DNA of 64,000 nt from Isoetes taiwanensis. Its lineage: Eukaryota > Streptophyta > Lycopodiopsida > Isoetales > Isoetaceae. The notes below the pieces were generated by a model. The model did no database searches and was not told the origin of the DNA. It was given only the letters and a program-made list of their open reading frames with translations. Positions within the stretch are counted from its first letter, which is position 1; each line of letters opens with the position of its first letter. Made by a program: the position numbers and the translations under genes. This document shows, piece by piece, positions 24,383 through 36,989 of this stretch. Location: contig JAJEKV010000101.1 of assembly GCA_021234155.1 (NCBI GenBank), positions 3,577,748 through 3,641,747 of the forward strand, given 5' to 3'.

Positions 24383-24928
24383 AGGTGAGGAGGGCAAGAC
24401 CGAACCTAGAGACTTCTAGAAGGATGAAGCGTTGTATTTAGACCTCTAAAGCAAGGGAATCAACATAGAAATGACCGATTATTTGGGTTATTTTCGTTGC
24501 CGAAATTAGCTGTGGCAAATCCGACCACCAAGCCACGCACTGCAAAAGAGGAGAAGACGTGGAAAACTTAAGAAAGAACAAGTCCTAACCAACTTTTTCA
24601 AGTAAATCTAAGGCGTCCAAAAAAAATTTCAAGTAAATCTTGGATCACGCCCTAAAACTTTGGACGACCCAGATTTACTTGAAATTTTTTTTGGACGCCT
24701 TAGATTTACTTGAAAAAGTTGGTTAGGACTTGTTCTTTCTTAAGTTTTCCATGTCTTCTCCTCTTTTGCAGTGCGTGGCTTGGTGGTCGGATTTGCCACA
24801 GCTAATTTCGGCAACGAAAATAACCCAAATAATCGGTCATTTCTATGTTGATTCCCTTGCTTTAGAGGTCTAAATACAACGCTTCATCCTTCTAGAAGTC
24901 TCTAGGTTCGGTCTTGCCCTCCTCACCT
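24383..24928 (+). repeat. Large near-perfect inverted repeat (foldback)
   Basis: Left arm 24383-24640 and right arm 24671-24928, each 258 bases, are reverse complements. I found one mismatch (left arm 24559). The 30-base spacer 24641-24670 is itself the reverse complement of 24929-24958, so the true event is an inverted copy of 288 bp of the leader module placed against the original. The leader's 84-codon frame region is deleted from both arms (joined at gaagac/gtgg). A transcript from either strand would fold into a long hairpin. Confidence 0.93.
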
Positions 24929-25214
24929 GGGTCGTCCAAAGTTTTAGGGCGTGATCCATGACACACGAGATAACATTATAATATATAAGATGAGTGGAGA
25001 TATTTACAGTAGTGACAAACAGATTCATATAGAGTATGTAGGTAACACAGAGTACATTTGCCATCATTAACACCAACAAGAAGCAGTTGAACCGACTTGT
25101 TGAAATCAATTTTGAAGGCCACTGTATCTTACTTGGCATCTAGGCATTTTTGGAACTTGAATGAGAAACCCTTTCTGCAAAATATAACTAACAACGGCAC
25201 GCCTCCTGCTTGTC

Positions 25215-25640
25215 TTATGATTAGAGATGGTTGTTTACAAGAATTTGCAAACCTTTAAAAGCGTGTACTTACTCTTTAAGATGTGCATTTCTATTTAATA
25301 TTTCAAGACTACAATTTATACCCTTTCTGTGCTCTGTTTCTTTGCCAATGCATTTTTATAAGCAACATTGGCCAAAGTTCCATCTATATTTGCACGGACA
25401 AGTCTTACCATCCAGCATGCAAGCATCAGAATGCATGCCCGATAAAAAATAGCCGATATGAAGAAAATTGATCAAAGCAATGTTTTCCAAGCTCCAAATT
25501 CATATATTTCTTGCGCAACAACAAAGAAGAGGCATCCAACCAATGCTATTGGCTACAAGACTTGTTAGTGACAAGTTTATTTTGTTACTTTGGACAATTT
25601 TGAGGTCCATCTTCCCCCTTCACTCATTACCACTTCTTCT
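25215..25640 (+). repeat. Sub-module S, copy 7
   Basis: Full-length S next to the BiP 3' flank of short unit 3. It shares the gcacggacaag variant with copy 2. Confidence 0.8.
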
Positions 25641-27713
25641 TTTCTTTTGTTTGATGCAAGCAAAGTGTTGTAAATGCATGTCGAACATGCTGGATAAATT
25701 TTTATAAAAAGTGTGCAAAATGTTTAGAAGTTATTAGAAAAGTTGGAAGCTAAGAAAAGTGGTGTGAACAAACTAGATAATAAGCATAAGCTAATATACA
25801 TCTCAGATTACTATTTCCATATCTCCGGCTATTTGTGTCATTACTCGTGACCATGAATTTTGAATGTCTCAAGATATTTACAGCTCAGAGTGAAAGTGAC
25901 AGTAAAAGTGAAAGTGATACTTAGATAGTAAAAGTGATTGATAGCTTTGCTCTTTCATTTAGCTATGTTAGCAAGAGCATATGAAGGATCAATGTAAGCA
26001 AATAAGTCTAATGAAGTTTACATAATCTCAAATTGTCCACATTATTCAAAATGTTTACATTATTCAAGCTTAGTGGTTTCTGCTGGACATTCTTTGCAAT
26101 ATTTAGGATACCTAGAAAGAGCATGCGAAGATAAAAGTGAGAAAGATAAATTGCAAGATTTCTTGAATCGTTTGTGTTTTGCAGATGATAAAACTCACCT
26201 AACTTAGCATGCACCTTAAAAAAAGGCTTGCTTTTCTTCTAAATGAACCACTTGCACAATACTGAAGTAGAAGAGAGAAAATTAAAAGCAAGCTACAATG
26301 AAGGCATAGTCAATGCTGCATTTACGTGCAAAAAAGTAAAAGAATTTATGATGACATGCCAATTCTCTCATCAATAGAAGAACCTGATGATAGACTTTAA
26401 CCAATGAAGACATGCAAAGATTAGAAAGCATATAGAAGACTTTAACCAAAGAATACATTTATAAAGCATATAGTTATGGACTTCAACTGCCTTTTTAAGA
26501 AGAACTCGCAGAACTAAAACTCAGAAATTGCAATTTCCTTGCTAGTCCAACATTGTAAAAGTACCAAAGTACAAAATAATCGGAGCACACACATTGACTA
26601 TATTTAAGAAAAAGAGAGAGAGATAGAATAGAAGATAATAAAACATAAATAATAAGGCACAACGTCATGTGCATCCCATGGCCAAAACGCTATAACATGC
26701 AGATTCCAACAAAGCTCCATTTGTCATTAAATTTTTTATCATATACAACAGAGGTAAAAGCAACGATAAAAGCAGTCTTTTAGGGGGTCCATCCTCCCAA
26801 ATGAAGAGAACTTGGCTTGGTTTGGCATCATATTAGAAGCAAAGAAATCTCTTTGCCATGTGCATGTGAATAAGAGCATATGTTTCTGTATCTAAACTAT
26901 ATAATTCTTTACTCGTGGGTCTTCATTCCAATCCAATCATGCAGACATCATAATAAACAATGACAGCTTTTGTGCCAATGCTTGGAGTTATCATAAAGAA
27001 GATCGAAAATAATGCGAGTGGCAAGGTGAGGGGGACAGGAACAAACCTAGAGACATCTAGGAGGATGGAGCGCTAGATTTGGACCTCTGGAGCAAGGGAA
27101 TCAACACAGAAATGACAGATTATTTGGGTTATTTTTGTTGTCTAAATTAGATGTAGCAAATCCAACCACCAAGCCACGCACTGCAAAAGAGAAGAAGACT
27201 TCATAGGATATAAAGAAGCTTGCTTTGTGAAGATGCTTTCTAAAGTAACTCACGAATTTTACAAATTTGTGAAACTGGAAAACGGCTTCCTTCCGCACCC
27301 TATTTCCACAACTGCTCCATTGCTACCCTGTCATATCCTGCCAATGGCAGCCGTAGCAGCCTTAAAACGTGGAAAACTTAAGAAAGAAAAGTACCGACCA
27401 ATTTTTTCAAGTAAATCTAAGCCATCAGAAAAAATTTCAAGTAAATCTGTGCCGTCCAAAGTTTTAGGGCGTGATCCATGACACAGGAGTTAACATTATA
27501 ATATAAAGATGAGTGGAGATGTTAACAATAGTGACAAACAGATTCATATAGAGTATCTATCAGACTACGTTTGCCATCATTAACACCAACAAGAAGCACT
27601 TGAATCGACTTGTTGAAATCAATTTTGAAGGCCACTGTCTAGGCACTTTTAGAACTTGAATGAGAAACCCTTTCTGCAAAATACAACTAACAATGGCACG
27701 TCTCCTGCTTGTC

Positions 27714-28150
27714 TTATGATTATAGATGGTTGTTTACAAGAATTTGCAAACCTTTAAAAGCGTGTACTTACTCTTTAAGATGTGCATTTCAATTGAATAT
27801 TTCAAGACTACAATTTATACCCTTTCTATGATCTGTTTCTTTGCCAATGCATTTTTGTAAGGAACATTGGCCAAAGTTCCATCTATGTTTGCCCGGACAA
27901 GTCTTACCATCCAGCATGCAAGCAGCAGAATGTATGCCCGATAACATAACCAGGAGCAGTGTGGACTTAGTTGAAGAAAATTGATCAAAGCAATGTTTTC
28001 CAAGCTTCAAATTCATATATTTCTTGCGGTCAACAAACTAGAGACATCCAACCAATGCTATTGGGTTGCAAGACTTGTTAGTGACAAGTTTATTTTGTTA
28101 CTTTGGACAATTTCAACATCCATCTTCCACCTTCATTCATTACCACTTCT
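27714..28150 (+). repeat. Sub-module S, copy 8 (hybrid)
   Basis: Left part like copy 3 and right end like copy 4 (caatttcaacatccatc). This suggests unequal exchange between the two S copies that unit 2 still has. Confidence 0.78.
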
Positions 28151-28371
28151 TCTTTTCTTTTGTTTCATGCAAGCAAAGTCTTGTAAATGCATAAATTTTT
28201 ATAGAAAGTGTACAAAATTTTAAAAGTTATTAGAAAAGTTGAAAGCTAAGACAAGTGGTGTGAAAACCAGATAATAAGCATAAGCTAATATACATCTCAG
28301 ATTACTATTTCCATATCTACAAGTATTTGTGTCATTACTCGCGACCATGAATTTTGAATGTCTCAAGATAT

Positions 28372-30379
28372 TTACAGCTCGGAGTGATCTTCGTCCTCTT
28401 CCTCTGAGGCATGAGCACCAGTCTTTTGATAAACCTTGGTTATTATGGGATTGCAAACATCCTCAATCTCCTTCAGTTTCTCTTCGAAATCCTCCCCTTC
28501 AGCACTTTGGTTATCGTCCAACCACTCCAAGATTTCCTTCAATTCAACTTCAATCTTTTCTTTGTCATCAGAATCTAGCTTATCCGCTAGCTTGTCCTTG
28601 TCACCAATTGAACTCTTCATGTTGTACACATATGTCTCCAATCTATTCACGGCATCAATCTTTTCCTTCACCTTCTTATCTTGCTCTCTGCATATTCCTC
28701 GGCCTCCTTGATCATTCTATCAACCTCATCGAAGATAAACGATCTTTTTTGTCAGTGATAATGATGATCTTCTACGCCTTAGGGGACGCCTTATCCTCTG
28801 CCTTCACTTTTAGAATTCCATCCGCATCTACTTCAAAAGTAATTTCAATCGAGGAATACCTCTTGAGCTGGGGCAATAAAGCTCAAATCAAATTTTCCAA
28901 GTTCAGACAATCTTTTGTCAAGCTTCTTTCTCCTTCAAAGACACGAGCAGAACCCGCGGTTGTTTGCTTATCCCGATAGGTGCTAAACACTTGGGATTTT
29001 TAGTTGGAATCGTAGTACCCCTGGGAATGAGCTTTGTCATCACTCCACCAACAGTTTCAATGCCAAGGGTCAAAGGAGTGGCATCAAGGATGAGTGCATC
29101 TTTAGTCTCTTCGCCGCCTTCCCCACTTAGAATGCCTCCTTGAACTCTTTGCACCATAGGCTATTTGACCTCATCGGGATTGACTCCCTTGCTAGGCTCC
29201 TTGCCCTCAAAGTAGTCCTTCAACAATTCTTTGTATCTTTGGGGACAGTACTTCCTCCAACAAGAACGATTTCATCAATCTGCGACTTCTTAAGGCCAGC
29301 ATCATTCATGGCCTTCCTAACAGGGCCCAATGTCTTCTTGAACAAGTCATTGTTAAGCTCCTCAAACCTTGCTCTGGTAAGTGGTTCGAGGAGAAATCAA
29401 CACCATCAAAAAGACTCTCAACCTCAATTCTAACTTGGTGCTGGTTTCTTGAGTGCCCTCTTTGCACGCTTTCGCCTCATGACGGAGTTTCCCAATAGCC
29501 CACCGCTATCCTTGCTAATGTCCTTGTTGTACTTCTTCTTGATGAGTTTAATGAAGTGCTCCATAATTACGTGGTCAAAATCCTCTCGCCAAGATGAGTA
29601 TCACCACTTGTGGCTAAAACTTCAAATACTCCATTATCAATTGTTAAGATCTTCGACATCAAAGGTACCACCACCAAGGTCAAACACAAGTATGTTCTTC
29701 TCGTTTCCCTTCTCATTAAGTCCATAAGCCAATCTTTGCTGCGGTTGGCTCATTCGTAACACGAGCCCGCGTTAAGTCCAAAGAATGATACCAAAGCATC
29801 TTTTGTGGCTTTGTCTCGTGCATCATTGAAATAAGTGGGACGTTGATAACAAAGATTTTTTACGACCTTTCCTAAGAATGCCTCGGCAGTTTCCTTCATT
29901 TTTATCAAAATCATAGCGCTAATCTCCTCTGGGCTGAAAAGCTTAACTTCGCCATCCTTGATCTTAACTTGTATATAAGGTTTCCCATCTTTGTTGATGA
30001 TCTTGTAGGGCAATAGTTTCATATCATTTTGGACTTCTTTGTCGTCAAACTTCCTTCCAATCAAACGTTTAGGGTCAAAAATTGTCCTTTTCGGGGTTAG
30101 AAGCAGCTTGGTTCTTGGCTGCCTCTCAATAAGCCCTTCAGAATCTGTGAAGGCTACCCATGATGGTGTGATTCGATTTCCCTGGTCATTGGCTATGATT
30201 TCTACATGCCCATCTTTGTTATAAACACCCACACAAGAATATGTTGTTCCCAGATCAATACCAATTCTGTATCTAATTTGGGAGCTTCTTCTGCGCTTTG
30301 CTGCTACAGATACAACCCAAATTGTAAGCAAAACCAAGCATAGACCTAATCTGCTAACATGAGCTACTTCCCTCGACAT
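28372..30379 (-). pseudogene. BiP-like ER HSP70, copy B (intronless, frameshifted)
   Basis: ATG at 30379 to stop at 28372, 2,008 bp, not a multiple of three. The N-terminal frame (30379-29750) keeps the signal-peptide-like start, an intact phosphate-1 motif [11 protein letters not shown], and RLIGRKFDD. The frame 29157-28918 carries [20 protein letters not shown] of the substrate-binding domain start. The frame 28671-28372 gives the lid and the C-terminus DEDHSEL. As in copy A there are no introns. The phosphate-1 CTG codon (Leu) is intact here but reads CCG in copies A and C. Confidence 0.85.
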
Positions 30380-33300
30380 TCTCTACTGCCTCTGCTTCTC
30401 TCAACACTCTCTTCTGCTTCTGCTTCTCACCACTCTGCTTCTTTTAAACAAGCAAGGAAAAGGGCAAAGGAAATGAAAAAAACATAAAAGGGAAAAGGGA
30501 AAAAAAAGGCAAGCATTATTTTTTTCTTCTTGATGAGTTCTTATTGAACCTAATTCTTTTGCTGGCCGATCTTGGCACGAAATGGAAGAGTATGGTGATT
30601 TTATGCATAAATACTATATGCCCCTTTAAATTCGTTTTGTTGCATGTAATAGCAGCATGTGGAGGATTGACAGCATGTTATTAAAATTGGTTGCATATGC
30701 TGTGCATTACTATATGGGCGAAGAAACCATCCTTTGTAAGGTATCCAGGGTTTTGCATCAAATTGAGATGCCCCTAAGCTAGCATATTTAATCTAGTATT
30801 TCAACTGTTTGACGATACACGTTCTAAAGGGAAAATGCTGCTAAGCTAATGCATATTCTAGAGCTTGCCTGCATGTTATTTAAAGTGATCACTTTACTAA
30901 TTTGTGCAATGTGATTTTGCTTGAAATAATCTTTAGAGTTCCATCCAGGGTAATACTCTTGGAATGTTCACATCCGCACTTTCTTTTTTATGCAGGCCCG
31001 TGATCCTTGTGGTTTTGCAGGCCCTAGGAATCGAAGGAGACGTGCTGCCAGGACTTGCATATTTTGGAGCTTATCTCATGTTATTTAAGGTGATGGTTTG
31101 CAGTTGTGTTTAGGGAAATTGAATGATTTGCTAATTATTGTGACTAGTTATTGCCGGGCTCATTTCCTCCCGTGGCCATGCATGTGTTTTTGGGCTAGAC
31201 CGTAGTTATCAATGATCTTGTAAGAAGAAAGCCATCAATAACTCCACTTTTCAATTCATGGCTTGCTTCAATTGCAAGTCCTGCTCATTGCTAGATAAAT
31301 AGTATTCAGAAGAGAATATGATGATCCCAGGGTTCCTTAAGCTACCTTAGACTATTTGAACTGGATAATTATGGTCTGTTAAGGCTTTATTAGTACCAAG
31401 GGTGCAAAGGCAGTACTTCAATTTATTGGTTTTTCTACGAGCTTGAAAATTTTGTAGAATGCAAGGATGTGAGCTTTTTTTTGAAGAGACCTTTCAGTCA
31501 AGGTCATTCTTGGTTATTCTCAAATGTGAGAATGGGGAGGATCTAGAGAAAGGCATCTCTCTGCCATGTTCAAGCAGCAATCATGACATTCAAATGCTAA
31601 TCGTGTAAATCCAGATGCTAATCCCATTGCAGCAAATCCATATTCATTCTGCACATGTCATTGCAGTTTATTTAGCAACAGAAGAAATTTACAGACGTCT
31701 CCAACATCATTAGAATAAGGAGGTTTGAAGATCATCCTATGGAGTTTAATTGTTGCTGGTGCTGCAGCAGTGACTAACATTAGACTTATGTATTACTTAC
31801 AGCAATTGGGTGAATAATAACATGATATACAGTGAAGGTATGATCGGAAAACCTTTATTCGGTGAGAGTGGCTTTGCATGCAGGGGCAATGAATTTCCAT
31901 GGGTTGACGACCTTTTATTTGTTGAAGAATGCCTATGCATGTAGGCAATAAATTTTGTTCATACTATGGCCACTTCTCATCTTGCCCCTTTAAGGGGTAA
32001 TATTTTCACGCAACATCCTATTACCTTGAGACTTTGTTCTCAAGAGCCCACTGGAGCTATGGCCATGCAATTCCACCACTGTCAAACCTGGAGGCACCCA
32101 TTGCAAACTCTCATAGCATGGAGGTTTTTCTTGAATGGACAAAGAGAGCTTGAGCTATAAAGGCCTTTCAGCTTCATCTCACAGAGGTTTCAATGGTATT
32201 AAAGGCATTTGCAGACTATGTTCATAGTGTTATTGGCACACAAAGGCAGTTCACTATTATCTATGACTAGAAGGAAGCAAAAATTAGGACACGCTCATAT
32301 TCACTTTACTGCTCGGATATAAAAGCAGCAGGACTGTGAACTAGCCAACGAACATGATGCAAGAAAGATGAAAATCCATACTATCATGCCTTTAAGCTGA
32401 CATCCTGGAACTTGGCCAATGCTTTGCCATTTTAATTTGCAGATATGAAAAACCAGGACTGTGAAGGAGATAACGAACATGATGCAAGAAAGGTGAAAAT
32501 CCATGCTATCATGCTCACGTCATGGAACTTGGGCCAACACTTTTCTATCTTAATCTGCACAACGTTACATCATGCCCCAAAGATTTAGGTTGTTTTCCTA
32601 CTAACTGCAAATTCCTCTTCAAATTCCTCTCTATGTGTTTTCCTCCAGCAGATATTGCAATATAATTGAGGATTATTTGAAAGCCTTGAGTTTGTTTTGG
32701 CATGGTTGTGTTATACCAGCTTGCAATGGCTACCAAGCTAAGCTACTTCATGTGCTTAGTTGTAGTTTACATCGGTTGCGTATAGAGTTTTGCGAATTAT
32801 ATAGAGATGTAACAAGCTTGGACGGAATTTTGTTGCAGGTATTTTCTTTAAAATAAATAGTCTCTTAGATAGCAACAGACTCCGATGTTCTTAGAAATTG
32901 AATGTTAATGCCAAATGGAAGCTTCAAATGATTGAAGCGGTTGATGTCGTTGGGCTTTTATTATTTCAAAAGGTAAGGATTTATATGTTTGTAGTTTAGT
33001 TTGCTCTAGATTATACTAGCATATGCTGGGTCTGCATTGGTTTAAATGGAAATGGAAGTTTTTTCGTGACTCCACAAGCTTGCAAAAGTGAATCAGCTTG
33101 CACTGCAGCAGTTCTGAATTATTCTGGAGGCTAGAGTGATAGAGACATGAGGCATGTTGCCTAGGTATCAGAGCTCTGGTTAGATGATTCAGTTATGTAT
33201 TCTAGATCTGCACGGAAGGATTGTTAGAGCCATTACATGTTTGTTCTATTGGCTGTCTGTGTTCCAAATTTTGGTATTTTAAACAAAGAATAGTTATCCA

Positions 33301-35100
33301 CGGCATTGAATTTCGGTCAGCTATGTCTAATGCACATAATATAATCCTCCTTTGTTTGAACTCATAGGGCATGCACATATTTTTTCTCTCAGAAATTCAC
33401 ATGGCTTGTCATGACACAAGGATTGATTTCTGGATATGGGCAGCATGCATAAGATAGAACTGTAGTTGCAGAACTCAAGCAAAGATAGAGCAGACGATGT
33501 TATTGACGGTAAGAGGTAAATTAATTTATAGCTTAGATGTCAATACAGATTGCATGCTTGATAAATTGATGCATAAGATTTGGAATGTCAAACAAGCGTT
33601 GCTTATACAGCTCAAAATTCTTCTTCATGCCCTGTTTACTTCTTGCTCAGTTTTTTCAATTTTCTATTCACTTTTTTGCTCCTATGAGGATCATCTGCAC
33701 GTTCTCCAACAACACATTGAAACGACCTGTCAGAGTTGTCACCTGAAATGAAAATATAAATTACTTAGCAAACTGATCAATAGAGCCAAAAATTCCGGCA
33801 GAAGTGGGCATTAAGATGGAATGCCTAGTATGCCTTTGGCTCTTTTTCTAAATAGGCAAGTATTTGTTATCTACTTCAACCATATCATATTATTTTGCAA
33901 GTTCCCGTGTTGGAATACATTCCATGACTCTTCCAAGTTTAGGCATTTTGCCTTATTTAATGCTAAATCCTTGAGGACCACTGGACAATGGATGCAATCC
34001 TATTGCAGTTCCCAAATCCTTTTCCATAACTAGGTAATGCAACATATTATGTTCCAGTTTGTAAATATGCACAAGGCATTTCCTAATGATTGCGTTAAGG
34101 ATTGAAATTTCAAGTTGCAACAAATCAAGGTCAACAAGCTAAAATGATTTGGAAAACATTTAAGGATAATAAGTTTTGGGTATTGTGACGTTGGCATCTT
34201 TGTGTCCACTTTGTTTGAATTATGTCCGTTCAAGACACACACTTTTGTAAATTCATTTTGATGCTAGGAGACCGCATGAAATAATAATGCAAAAACAAAC
34301 GTAGACAGCTTGCGCTAACATCATTTAGGCTCTATGCAATGCCAAGTGTGCCATGTCATTGACTCTATTATGAAGCCTAGAGAGTCTTCGAAACCATGAT
34401 TGCTGGAAGAATATTATGTAAACATGAGATATAGGTTAGGATATGTGTAGGCAATAGTTTTGAGAAAATTGTTACGAAGAATGTCTCTACATACTAAAGG
34501 ATGTTACTTATATTATCATTCTAAGCTCCTGTACAGTAGCAGTTGCACTGGGACAAGGGAAACAAATCCACACGATTGCATGATTAAGGTCACGGATGCA
34601 AAATCATTATGAATTATTAGTTGGTTATTATGATCATGTCTTCGTGCTTAATGCATCTTTTTAAATTAGCAACATTTCACTTAAAAGTTGAGGTTGCCAC
34701 TTTTAAATTACAAATGCATGAACACCATTCTTCATTGCGCTTTTACACTCAATTGCCCTCTACACCGACCATAAGCACCAAAAGTGGCATAATTCAAGTA
34801 AGAACTAGAAATTAAATAATGGCTTCCTAGAAAATAATCAATAGAGACGAAATAGTTCTCACATATAGGCATCCCCATCTTCATCATCCCCCATCCCCCC
34901 CAAAAAAAAAAAAAAAAAAAAAACAAAAGGAGAGAAAAGAAAAAGAAAAAAGACGCATCTCTAGCATGCATGCATCTAACCTCGTCACCACATCCATAAC
35001 ACAGTAATCATCTTAAACCTTAATCAATTTTATGATTCTAGAGATGCTTTTCCAAACTCCACATTTAGTGAAGCAAAAGAGAGAGTCAATTACAAATCTA
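30380..35100. other. BiP copy B 5'-flanking and non-coding part of unit 4
   Basis: Aligns base by base with 16674-22090 of unit 2 apart from small indels and the missing LINE. It includes the leader upstream of BiP, a copy of the 125-bp duplication near 32318-32560, and the A-tract. No gene with a recognisable domain is seen. Confidence 0.5.
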
Positions 35101-35890
35101 TGAACAGCATTCATGATTCCAACATTACACCAACCCCGCTGCTGCTAGAAGCTTGACAAAAAAACAATGCAACGATGCCCATGCTCACACAACAAAAATT
35201 GGATACCACCGCAATGTTACCCTCCCCCCCCCCCTCCAAATCAAATCGGCAATGACCGCCTCCGTTTGCACTTGGATGCACACGGTTCTCGCGCACATTC
35301 CATCCGGCCCAGCCAGCGAGCTCTCTTTTTTCCGCCCGTGAGGCTTTTTAGGCGTTGAGGCCCCATTGCCATAGTGTAAGCGAGGTTAAGTTGCTCGGCC
35401 CCTTTGGGCACGTAAAAAACTTTAATCAGTGACTACATGCAGACATAAAGCATATATATGGTCTTCAACCTGCCTTTTAAGAAGCTAATCGGAGAACTAA
35501 TACCTTGGTGGAACTCAGAAATTGCAATTTCCTTGCTAGTCCGACACTGTAAAAGTACCAAAGTACAAAATAATTGGAGCACACACATTGACCATATTTG
35601 AGAGAGAGAGAGAGAGAGATGGAACAGAAGATAATGAAGCATAAATAGTGAGGCACAACGTGATGTGCATCCCATGGCCAAAACGCTACAACATGCAGAT
35701 TCCAACAGAGCTCCATTTGTCATTAACTCTATTATCATATATAACTGAGGTAAAAGCAAAGACAAAAGCAGATTTTTAGGGGCTCCATCCTCCCAAATGT
35801 AAGAGCCATAGGCTTGATTTGGCGTCATATTAGAAGCAAAGAAATCTCTTGGGCCTTCATTCCAATCCAATCATGCAGACATCATAATAA

Positions 35891-36989
35891 ACAATAATGA
35901 CAGCTATTGTGCCAATGCCTGGAGTTGTCATAAAGAAGATCAAAAATAATGTGGCAAGGTGAGGGGGACAGGATCAAACCTAGAGACATCTAGGAGGATG
36001 GAGCGCTAGATTTGGACCTCTGAAGCAAGGGAATCAACACAGAAATGTCCGATTATTTGGGTTATTTTCGTTGTCTAAATTAGCTATAGCAAATCCAACC
36101 ACCAAGCCACGCATTGCAAAAGAGAAGAAAACTTCATAGGATATAAAGAAGCTTGCTTTGTGAAGATGCTTTCTAAAGTAACTCACGAACTTTACAAATT
36201 TGTGAAACTGGAAAACGGCTTCCTTCCGCACCCTATTTCCACAACTGCTCCATTGCTACCCTGTCATATCCTGCCAATGGCGGCTGTAGCAGCCTTAAAA
36301 CGTGGAAAACTTAAGAAAGAAAAGTACCGACCAACTTTTTCAAGTAAATCTAAGGCATCAAAAAAATTTTCAAGTAAATCTGGGCCGTCCAAAGTTTTAG
36401 GGCGTGATCCATGACACAGGAGTTAACATTATAATATAAAGATAAGTGGAGATGTTAACAACAGTGACAAACAGATTCATATAGAGTATCTATCAGACTA
36501 CGTTTGCCATCATTAACACCAACAAGAAGCACTTGAATCGACTTGTTGAAATCAATTTTGAAGCCCACTATATTTTACTTGACATCTAGGCACTTTTGGA
36601 ACTTGAATGAGAACTTTCTGCAAAATACAACTAACAATGGCACGTCTCCTGCTTGTCTTATGATTAGAGATGGTTGTTTACAAGAATTTGCAAATGTTTA
36701 AAAGCATGTACTTACTCTTTAAGATGTGCATTTCAATTGAATATTTCAACACTACAATTTATACCCTTTCCATGATTTGTTTCTTTGCCAATGCATTTTT
36801 GTAAGGAACATTGGCCAAAGTTCCATCTATGTTTGCCCGGACAAGTCTTACCATCCAGCATGCAAGCATCAGAATGCATGCCCGATAACATAACCAGAAG
36901 CAGTGTGGACCTAGTTGAAGAAAATTGATCAAAGCAATGTTTTCCAAGCTTCAAATTCATATATTTCTAGCGGTCAACAAACTAGAGAC
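35891..36989 (+). repeat. Array unit 5, left part, cut by a LINE
   Basis: Leader with the 84-codon frame (36160-36414) and an S copy that stops at ctagagac (36989), where a LINE poly(T) begins. The missing remainder of S is not simply on the other side of the inserted block: 56604 restarts about 75 bp earlier in S. The break is therefore not a clean single insertion. Confidence 0.8.
36658..36989 (+). repeat. Sub-module S, copy 9 (truncated by LINE)
   Basis: S up to ctagagac, then a poly(T) tract. Matches copy 5 most closely. Confidence 0.8.

Larger units (their letters stand above)
22861..26950 (+). repeat. Array unit 3, short type with foldback
   Basis: Leader with the 84-codon frame (23134-23388), S copy (23636-24070), truncated S copy, then a foldback built from the leader (24383-24928). 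Another leader tail and S copy (25215-25640) follow, then BiP 3' flank ending at the last codons (25878-25893), the short-unit-specific 530 bp, and the common end. It carries no BiP body. From 24930 onward it matches unit 1. Confidence 0.8.
26951..35890 (+). repeat. Array unit 4, long type with BiP copy B
   Basis: Collinear with unit 2: leader, one S copy (its right end matches the second S of unit 2, so two S copies have recombined into one), BiP copy B, 5' flank, A-tract at 34903-34923 and common end. Much of it is near-identical to unit 2, with differences concentrated as short indels and substitutions at CTG/CAG sites. It lacks the LINE fragment of unit 2. Confidence 0.85.

Noticed and set aside
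24541-24640. Loss of the 84-codon block in the foldback arms as removal of a spliced intron (retro-copy)
   Set aside because: The missing segment does not have GT-AG ends in any placement consistent with the observed junction on the minus strand. A deletion with one base of overlap fits better.
14645-29727. Plus-strand open frames of 90-216 codons across the BiP copies
   Set aside because: They are antisense shadows of the BiP coding sequence, whose minus-strand reading gives clear HSP70 motifs.
13001-36414. An 84-85 codon open frame (starting MKMLSKVTH) present in four leaders (13001, 23134, 27227, 36160) and starting again at 63977, as a conserved small gene
   Set aside because: The copies are nearly identical DNA, so an open frame in each is expected. 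Most differences change the residue (E/V, F/L, Q/P, I/T, P/A, G/V), few are silent, and one foldback leader has lost the block. I see no sign of protein constraint.
13566-36960. Cysteine-containing minus-strand frames in sub-module S (for example 13793-13566, DGKTCPG...) as a small secreted protein family
   Set aside because: Two overlapping minus frames stay open equally well, and the deleted S subtype destroys both. No start context, signal peptide or consistent cysteine pattern survives among the copies.
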